In this document: piece by piece, positions 20,862 through 27,245 of the stretch
Layout: the number at the start of each line of letters is the position of its first letter
Position numbering within the stretch: the stretch's first letter is position 1
Assembly (NCBI GenBank): GCA_035293245.1
Contig: DATDOO010000155.1
Span: 1 to 27,245 of the forward strand
From: DATDOO01 sp035293245
GTDB lineage: Bacteria; Pseudomonadota; Gammaproteobacteria; Methylococcales; Methylococcaceae
Reading direction: 5' to 3'
Length of the DNA stretch: 27,245 nt
Notes under the pieces: generated by a model
What the model was told of the DNA's origin: nothing
Database searches by the model: none
What the model saw: only the letters and a program-made list of their open reading frames with translations
Made by a program: the position numbers and the translations under genes

Positions 20862-22148
20862 ATGAACCGCCGGCTTCAAACCTTGCCGTGCCGATCCGGC
20901 ATGACGCTGGCGCTGCTCGGCGCGCTTCTCGCCGCTTGCGCGCCGTCCGAACCGGGCGAAACCCTGCACTTTTGGGCCATGGGCCGGGAGGGCGAGTTGG
21001 TGCGGCAACTGGTGCCGGAATTCGAACGGCGCAATCCGGACGTCACCGTCCAGGTACAGCAGATTCCCTGGAGCGCCGCGCACGAAAAGCTGCTCACCGC
21101 CTACGCCGGCGATGTGCTGCCCGACGTGTTCCAGTTGGGCAACACCTGGCTACCGGAATTCGTCGCCCTCCGCGCCCTGGAGCCCCTGGACGCGCGGCTG
21201 GCCAAGAGTGAATCGGCGGACTTCTTCCCCGGCATCCTGGAGACCAACCGTATCGGCGAGCGGCTTTACGGCTTGCCCTGGTACGTGGACACCCGGGTGC
21301 TGTTCTACCGCAAGGACTGGCTGAAGGAGGCCGGGCTGGAGCGGCCGCCGCGCCGCTGGGAGGAGTGGCTGGCCGCCATGGAGCGGATGAAAGCGGGCCG
21401 AACCGGACGCTTCGCCATCCTGCTGCCGGTCAACGAATGGGAAATGCCGGTGTTGCTGGCCTGGCAGATGGGCGGGGAACTGCTGGACCGGGACGCGCGC
21501 CACGGCAACTTCCGCAGCCCCGAGGTCGAAAAAGCCTTTGCGCTTTATCTGGACCTGTTCCGCCAGGGCTACGCGCCGGCCCTGGGGGTGAGCCAGATAT
21601 CCAATCTCTACCAGGAATTCGCCAGAGGGCTTTTTTCCCTGTACCTGAGCGGTCCGTGGAATGTGGGCGAGTTTCGCAAGCGCCTGCCGCCCAGCCTGCA
21701 GGACGAATGGGACACCACCCCCTTGCCGTCTTTCGATGGCGCCGCCGCCGGCGTATCCCTGGCCGGCGGGGCCAGCCTGGTTCTGTCTTCCGGCTCGCAG
21801 CACAAGGAAGCGGCGCGGCGCTGGATTGCCTTTCTGACCGACCCGCAAATCCAGGCCCGCTTTTACGCCCTGAGCGGAGACCTGCCGGCACGCGCCAGCG
21901 CCTGGGAATCGCCCGAGATCGCGCGCGAGCGGCGCGTCGCGGCCTTCCGCGAACAGTTGGGACAGGTGCGCGCCACGCCGAAAATCCCCGAGTGGGAGCG
22001 CATCGCGGGGAAAATCGCCTACCAGGTCGAGCGGGCCATCCGCGGCGAGGCGACGCTCAAGGAGACGCTGGCGGCGCTGGATGCCGACGCCGAGCGGATT
22101 CTGGAAAAACGGCGCTGGTTGCTGGACAAGCGGGGCGGCGCGCCGTAA
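20862..22148 (+). CDS. Sugar-binding lipoprotein of an ABC importer (UgpB/MalE type)
   Basis: The 428-residue protein carries a lipoprotein signal (LALLGALLAAC, Cys26) and an extracellular solute-binding protein family 1 domain. Landmarks are TLHFWAMGREGELVRQLVPE, FERRNPDVTVQVQQIPWSAA, HEKLLTAYAGDVLPDVFQLG, GLPWYVDTRVLFYRKDW and FSLYLSGPWNVGEF. It would deliver a sugar or glycoside to a MalF/MalG-type permease pair such as that encoded at 9327-11047. The ATG at 20862 gives a proper signal peptide; upstream frame is antisense to the STN gene. No permease or ATPase gene is adjacent. A hairpin after the stop may terminate it. Confidence 0.92.
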   Translation: MNRRLQTLPCRSGMTLALLGALLAACAPSEPGETLHFWAMGREGELVRQLVPEFERRNPDVTVQVQQIPWSAAHEKLLTAYAGDVLPDVFQLGNTWLPEFVALRALEPLDARLAKSESADFFPGILETNRIGERLYGLPWYVDTRVLFYRKDWLKEAGLERPPRRWEEWLAAMERMKAGRTGRFAILLPVNEWEMPVLLAWQMGGELLDRDARHGNFRSPEVEKAFALYLDLFRQGYAPALGVSQISNLYQEFARGLFSLYLSGPWNVGEFRKRLPPSLQDEWDTTPLPSFDGAAAGVSLAGGASLVLSSGSQHKEAARRWIAFLTDPQIQARFYALSGDLPARASAWESPEIARERRVAAFREQLGQVRATPKIPEWERIAGKIAYQVERAIRGEATLKETLAALDADAERILEKRRWLLDKRGGAP

Positions 22149-22159
22149 ACGCCCGCCGC

Positions 22160-22177
22160 GCGGAACATCAGTTCCGC
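22160..22177 (+). terminator. Possible terminator after the sugar-binding protein gene
   Basis: GCGGAAC-ATCA-GTTCCGC (perfect 7-bp arms) is followed by TTCTT. It lies 12 bases after the stop at 22148 and overlaps the 3' end of the convergent gene. The T-tract is weak. Confidence 0.4.
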
Positions 22178-22557
22178 TTCTTGGGCGACTCCTTCAACTT
22201 GGTCAGTTTGGCGATCATGTCGTCCCAGTCCTTATAAGCGGCGAACTTGCCGTCGCCCTTGGCGATGCGGGCGTTGACTTCCTTCCTTGCCAGATCGATC
22301 ACTTCCTGGGGCTTCAAGCCCTTGACGCTGGAGAGAAACGCGTCTTCGCCGCCCTCTTCCATCTTGATTTCCTTCACGATGCCGTAAGCGGTGTTGAAGA
22401 TGACCCGATCATCGGCAGGCAGGTATTTGGTGACGTGCATCGCCGACTTGTCGGCGGTCTTCATGTTGGAACCGTTGATGCTGTCGCCGGATTTGGTCAG
22501 GACCGGCAGCACGTACATCACGGCCAGGATCGCCATCAGCCAATAGAGATATTTCAT
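22168..22557 (-). CDS. Small exported or membrane-anchored hypothetical protein
   Basis: The 129-residue product has an N-terminal hydrophobic segment (YLYWLMAILAVMYVLPVL). A helical, charged domain follows, with YLPADDRVIFNTAYGIVKEI, LKPQEVIDLARKEVNARIAK and a basic tail (LKESPKKRN). GAGGAGAG upstream of the ATG at 22557 is a strong ribosome binding site. The middle resembles small helical proteins of the DUF6694 kind, but I am not certain of that. It is convergent with the binding-protein gene and divergent from the suf operon. Function unknown. Confidence 0.7.
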   Translation of the reverse strand: MKYLYWLMAILAVMYVLPVLTKSGDSINGSNMKTADKSAMHVTKYLPADDRVIFNTAYGIVKEIKMEEGGEDAFLSSVKGLKPQEVIDLARKEVNARIAKGDGKFAAYKDWDDMIAKLTKLKESPKKRN

Positions 22558-22648
22558 GGGGTTCTCTCCTCGAGAGTCTTATAGTAGTGTCGTGAACGCA
22601 TTATATGACCTGTTTTCTCAGGAATCATTCTTGTCCGGCATTTCGGCT

Positions 22649-22677
22649 TTGACCTTGCGCAGAAATAGCACTAAAAT
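22649..22677 (+). promoter_or_regulatory. Sigma70 promoter of the suf operon
   Basis: TTGACC (22649-22654) and TAAAAT (22672-22677) are separated by exactly 17 bases. A transcript would start near 22684, and AAGGAG (22686-22691) precedes the ATG at 22700. The very short leader suggests that any operator for the Rrf2 regulator overlaps the promoter, but no known operator was recognised. Confidence 0.6.
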
Positions 22678-22699
22678 GGTCCCCTAAGGAGATACCCCC

Positions 22700-23182
22700 A
22701 TGATCCGCATCGGCAAACTCACCGACTACGCATTTATCCTGCTGGGCCAGATGGCGCGCGCGCAAAGCGAAGTGCACGCGGCGGCCGAACTCGCCGCGCG
22801 CAGCGGCATCGCACTTCCGACCGTCAGCAAGGTTCTGAAAATGCTCGCCCGCGCCGGCGTTGTCCGTTCGGTGCGCGGTTCGCACGGCGGCTATGTGTTG
22901 GCGGACCTGCCCGAGCGTCTTTCGGTGGCACGTATCATCGACGCGCTGGAAGGCCCCATCGCCCTGACCGACTGCGCCATCGCGGAGTCCCATTGCCAGC
23001 AGGCCGCCTCCTGCGGCGTGCGCGGCCACTGGAGCGTCATCAATCAGGCCCTGCGCGCCGCGCTGGACGCGGTCACGCTGGCGGATCTGCTCCGCCCCAC
23101 CCAGGAGCGTCGCGAGGAAATCCTGATCCCGCTCTCCGCGCTGACTTCGCCCCAAACCGGCCGCGCCAAGGACACCGAGTAA
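22700..23182 (+). CDS. sufR: Rrf2-family SUF operon regulator
   Basis: The 160-residue protein is an IscR-like winged-helix regulator. The N-terminal DNA-binding domain includes IRIGKLTDYAFILLGQMA and GIALPTVSKVLKMLARAGVV, and the wing RGSHGGYVLA. Three Cys residues (Cys92, Cys99, Cys105) sit where Rrf2 proteins bind an Fe-S cluster. It fits the SUF-specific branch found first in suf operons of Xanthomonas-like bacteria. It probably senses Fe-S status and represses or activates its own operon. The stop is 5 bases before sufB. The symbol follows use for proteobacterial suf regulators; it is unrelated to cyanobacterial SufR. Confidence 0.92.
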   Translation: MIRIGKLTDYAFILLGQMARAQSEVHAAAELAARSGIALPTVSKVLKMLARAGVVRSVRGSHGGYVLADLPERLSVARIIDALEGPIALTDCAIAESHCQQAASCGVRGHWSVINQALRAALDAVTLADLLRPTQERREEILIPLSALTSPQTGRAKDTE

Positions 23183-23187
23183 GCACC

Positions 23188-24630
<1,443 letters not shown>

Positions 24631-24663
24631 GGCCATCCAAACGCGAACGTGAGGAAATTGTAA

Positions 24664-24732
24664 GTTGGGTTAGGCGTCCTCGCCGTAACCCAACATGGGA
24701 TGTTGGGTTACGCGGAAAACCACTAACCCAAC
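24664..24732. repeat. Four-arm palindrome between sufB and sufC
   Basis: Outer arms GTTGGGTTAG (24664-24673) and CTAACCCAAC (24723-24732) enclose inner arms GTAACCCAAC (24685-24694) and GTTGGGTTAC (24702-24711). All four arms are perfect and can form one long stem or two side-by-side stems. The plan is the same as at 13327-13411. Confidence 0.85.
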
Positions 24733-24763
24733 CTGCAAACGAATTGACCAACCAGACTCGACC

Positions 24764-25525
24764 ATGCTGAAAATCCAAAATCTCCACGCCCGCGTGGAAG
24801 ACAAACCCATCCTCAAGGGCATCGACCTGGAAGTGAAGCCGGGCGAGGTGCACGCCATCATGGGGCCGAACGGCTCGGGCAAGAGCACGCTGTCCCACGT
24901 GCTGGCGGGACGGGACGGCTACGAAGTGACCGCCGGCAGCGTCGACTTCCTGGGCAGGGATTTGCTCGCCATGCCGCCGGAAGAACGGGCCCGCGAAGGG
25001 GTGTTCCTGGCTTTCCAGTATCCGGTGGAAATTCCCGGCGTCAGCAACGTTTCCCTGCTCAAGGCGGCGCTCAACGCCGTGCGCAAGCACAGGGGCCTCT
25101 CCGAACTGGACGCGCTGGATTTTCTGCAGGTGGTCAAGCGCAAGATCAAACTGGTGGAGATGGACGAGCAGTTCCTGTACCGCTCGGTGAACGAAGGCTT
25201 CTCCGGCGGCGAAAAGAAGCGCAACGAAATCCTGCAGATGGCGGTGCTGGAACCGAAGCTGTGCATCCTGGACGAGACCGATTCCGGACTGGACATCGAC
25301 GCCCTGAAGATCGTCTCCAACGGGGTCAATGCGCTGCGCTCCCCGGAGCGCTCGTTCATTCTGGTCACCCATTACCAGCGCCTGTTGAGCTACATCAAGC
25401 CCGACTACGTGCACGTGCTGGCACAAGGGCGCATCGTCCGCTCCGGCGGCCCGGAACTCGCCCAGGAACTGGAAGCGAAAGGTTACGGCTGGCTCGAATC
25501 CCAACCCTCGGCAGCGGCTGGCTGA
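24764..25525 (+). CDS. sufC: Fe-S assembly ATPase SufC
   Basis: The 253-residue ABC-type ATPase has Walker A GPNGSGKST (residues 34-42), the Q-loop in FLAFQYPVEIPG, the SufC signature FSGGEKKRNE, Walker B LCILDETDSGLD and the H-loop LVTHYQRLL. It is soluble and drives the SufBC2D scaffold by ATP hydrolysis. The ATG at 24764 lies just after the palindromic repeat. No strong ribosome binding site is visible within 12 bases, so translation may be modest or depend on upstream folding. The stop overlaps the sufD start by one base (TGATG). Confidence 0.97.
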   Translation: MLKIQNLHARVEDKPILKGIDLEVKPGEVHAIMGPNGSGKSTLSHVLAGRDGYEVTAGSVDFLGRDLLAMPPEERAREGVFLAFQYPVEIPGVSNVSLLKAALNAVRKHRGLSELDALDFLQVVKRKIKLVEMDEQFLYRSVNEGFSGGEKKRNEILQMAVLEPKLCILDETDSGLDIDALKIVSNGVNALRSPERSFILVTHYQRLLSYIKPDYVHVLAQGRIVRSGGPELAQELEAKGYGWLESQPSAAAG

Positions 25526-26826
25526 TGGTCATGCGCACCGCTTTCGCCCCGCAAGAACGTCTCCCTGCCCACGCGCCAAGCCGGGAGCCTTCCTGGCTGT
25601 ACCTGTTGCGCGCCAAGGCCGCGCAATCGTTCGCCGCCGAAGGTTTTCCCTCGCCCCGGGCGGAAGAATGGCAATTCACCCGCATCGCCGACCTGGCGCA
25701 GCAGCGCTTCACGCCGGTCGCAACGCCCGCGGCGGTCGCGCCGCCGCTGGACGGCTGGCTGTTGGCGGACGCTTACCGGCTGGTGTTCGTGGACGGGCTG
25801 CTGTTTCCCGCCTTGAGCGTGCTGCCGCAAGCCGCCGGGATAATCTGCGACCTGGCTTACGCCCTTCAGGAAAAGCCGGCGCAGGTCGAACGGCATTTCG
25901 GCCGGATCATGGAGCGGGAAAATCACGGGTTCATCCACTTCGATACCGCGAACTTCCGCGATGGGGTTTATCTGCGCCTCGCCGCCGGCTCACGGCTGGA
26001 CAGGCCCTTGCAGATCGTTCATTGGGGCTCGACGGCCGAGTCCCTGGCCGCCACCCGCAACCTGATCCTGCTGGAATCCGGCGCGGAAGCGGAGATCGTG
26101 GAGATTTTCCTCGGCGGCGATTCCAGCCGCCTGAGCGTATCGGCCGGCGAAATCCTGCTGGGTGACAACGCCCATCTCACGCTTACCAAGCTCCAATGCG
26201 ACAGCGAGCGGGCCTGGCACTTCGGCGGCAACTACCTCCGCCAGGGGAAAAGTTCGGTGTTCAAGCACCACAATTTCGCCTTCGGCGGCCTGCTGGCCCG
26301 GACGGAAGTGCACACCCGCCTCGACGAAGGCGCGGCGTGCGAATTGAACGGCCTGTTTGTCGCCGACGGCCAGCGGCACCTGGACAATCACGTCCGCGTC
26401 GAGCACGGCGAGCCGCGCGCCGTCAGCCGGGAAACGTACAAGGGCATCGCCACCGGCCACGCCCGCGGCATATTCCAGGGCCGGGTGGTGGTGCACGAAC
26501 AGGCGCAGAAGAGCGACGCCGCCATGAACAGCCGCAACCTGCTACTATCCGCCGAAGCGGAAATCGACGCCAAGCCGCAACTGGAAATCTATGCCGACGA
26601 CGTGAAATGCTCCCACGGCGTCACGGTGGGGCAACTGGACGAGGAATCGGTCTTCTACTTGCAGTCCCGCGGCCTGTCGGACACCGAAGCGCGCGGTTTG
26701 CTGACCTTCGCCTTTGCCAACGAGATGGCGACGAAACTGAGCCACGCCGGGATGCGCGCCCTTGTCGAAGCCCAACTTTCCGCCAAACTGGCCCCTCTAG
26801 CCCCTGCTCTCCAGCCCGACTCATGA
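25525..26826 (+). CDS. sufD: Fe-S assembly protein SufD
   Basis: The 433-residue protein is SufB-like but lacks the sulfur-accepting Cys. Landmarks are REPSWLYLLRAKAAQSFAAE, RAEEWQFTRIADL, CELNGLFVADGQRHLDNHVR, FQGRVVVHEQAQKSDAAMNS and KCSHGVTVGQLDEESVFYLQ. SufD forms a heterodimer with SufB and, from E. coli work, contributes to iron acquisition; the conserved His in KCSHG is present. The ATG at 25525 shares its A with the sufC stop; a second in-frame ATG is at 25531. The stop overlaps the sufS start by 4 bases. Confidence 0.96.
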   Translation: MVMRTAFAPQERLPAHAPSREPSWLYLLRAKAAQSFAAEGFPSPRAEEWQFTRIADLAQQRFTPVATPAAVAPPLDGWLLADAYRLVFVDGLLFPALSVLPQAAGIICDLAYALQEKPAQVERHFGRIMERENHGFIHFDTANFRDGVYLRLAAGSRLDRPLQIVHWGSTAESLAATRNLILLESGAEAEIVEIFLGGDSSRLSVSAGEILLGDNAHLTLTKLQCDSERAWHFGGNYLRQGKSSVFKHHNFAFGGLLARTEVHTRLDEGAACELNGLFVADGQRHLDNHVRVEHGEPRAVSRETYKGIATGHARGIFQGRVVVHEQAQKSDAAMNSRNLLLSAEAEIDAKPQLEIYADDVKCSHGVTVGQLDEESVFYLQSRGLSDTEARGLLTFAFANEMATKLSHAGMRALVEAQLSAKLAPLAPALQPDS

Positions 26827-27245
26827 CTTACGACGTATACGCCTTACGGCGCGACTTTCCCGTCCTGCACCAGAATGTGCACGGCAAGCCGCTGGTTTAT
26901 CTGGACAACGCCGCCACCGCGCAAAAGCCCCGGGCGGTCATCGAAGCCCTGGAGCGCTATTACGCGCACGACAACGCCAACGTGCATCGCGGCGTGCACA
27001 CCTTGAGCCAGCGCGCCACCGACCATTTCGAAGCGGCCAGAGGCCGCGTGCAGCGCTTCCTCAACGCGGCCAGCGACAAGGAAATCGTCTTCGTGCGCGG
27101 CGCCACGGAGGCCATCAACCTGGTGGCGCAAAGCTGGGGCAGGACCCATCTCAAGGCCGGGGACGAAATCCTCATCACGGCGATGGAGCACCACGCCAAC
27201 ATCGTGCCCTGGCAGTTGCTGCGCGACCAAATCGGCGTGGTGCTG
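26823..27245 (+). CDS. sufS: Cysteine desulfurase SufS, N-terminal part (runs off window)
   Basis: 141 codons are visible from the ATG at 26823, which overlaps the sufD stop (ATGA). The sequence shows the SufS/CsdA-type start: VYLDNAATAQKPRAVIEAL, NANVHRGVHTLSQRATD, EIVFVRGATEAINLVAQSWG and MEHHANIVPWQLL, where the His stacks on pyridoxal phosphate. The enzyme takes sulfur from cysteine as a persulfide and passes it to SufE/SufU and SufB. The PLP lysine and the active Cys lie beyond the window end, so activity cannot be judged. Confidence 0.95.
   Translation, partial: MTYDVYALRRDFPVLHQNVHGKPLVYLDNAATAQKPRAVIEALERYYAHDNANVHRGVHTLSQRATDHFEAARGRVQRFLNAASDKEIVFVRGATEAINLVAQSWGRTHLKAGDEILITAMEHHANIVPWQLLRDQIGVVL

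Noticed and set aside
24631..24763. The sufB-sufC gap as a riboswitch or small RNA
   Set aside because: The palindrome explains the structure, and a related four-arm unit occurs at an unrelated locus, so a dispersed repeat is the simpler reading.

Overview
The window reads as a G+C-rich bacterial chromosome, most likely a gammaproteobacterium. The suf cluster order (Rrf2-type regulator, sufB, sufC, sufD, sufS) is the one seen in Xanthomonas-like and methanotroph-like Gammaproteobacteria. A large cytoplasmic molybdopterin formate dehydrogenase, a TorD-type chaperone and a copper-binding cupredoxin protein would suit a methylotroph or methanotroph. That placement is an inference; no rRNA or tRNA gene was seen that could settle it.

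Layout. 1-57: 5' end of an IS5-group transposase, cut by the window edge. 357-2280: an rlpA-like lipoprotein and a flavoprotein, both minus. 2458-6683: formate dehydrogenase alpha subunit, a Kelch-repeat protein and a small membrane protein, all plus. 6745-8844: a Rdx/SelW-like protein and an unusual cupredoxin plus beta-barrel fusion, minus. 9327-12331: a tightly packed plus-strand operon with two sugar ABC permeases, a TorD-family chaperone and a ribulose-phosphate-3-epimerase-like enzyme. 12275-14540: a repeat-rich accessory stretch with a HigBA-type toxin-antitoxin pair between two 147-bp direct repeats, an A+T-rich four-helix membrane protein and several palindromic elements. 14553-16527: a secreted thrombospondin type-3 repeat protein. 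16874-19366: lemA plus an M48 (HtpX-like) membrane protease. 19433-19633: a nested palindromic repeat. 19688-20816: sfsA and a small STN-domain protein. 20862-22148: the sugar-binding lipoprotein that probably serves the permeases 10 kb away. 22168-22557: a small exported hypothetical. 22700 to the end: the suf Fe-S assembly operon.

The most notable observation is at the 5' end of the thrombospondin-repeat gene. A strong ribosome binding site and ATG lie at 16527. Five perfect copies of a 7-bp unit follow (16462-16496), and then a signal peptide and mature domain in a different reading frame. As sequenced, the ATG frame stops after 23 codons. Losing one unit or gaining two would join it to the 650-codon reading frame. 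This is the architecture of a slipped-strand phase-variable surface or exported protein. Other points of interest are the cupredoxin/beta-barrel fusion, the repeat-flanked toxin-antitoxin module that duplicates the 3' end of the epimerase gene, and a four-arm palindrome family, one member of which sits inside the suf operon.

How the genes may work together. FdhA oxidises formate and, from family knowledge, may depend on TorD-like help for cofactor insertion. Its own iron-sulfur clusters depend on assembly systems such as the SUF machinery at the end of the window. The permeases and the lipoprotein at 20862 would form one sugar importer; its ATPase is not in the window.
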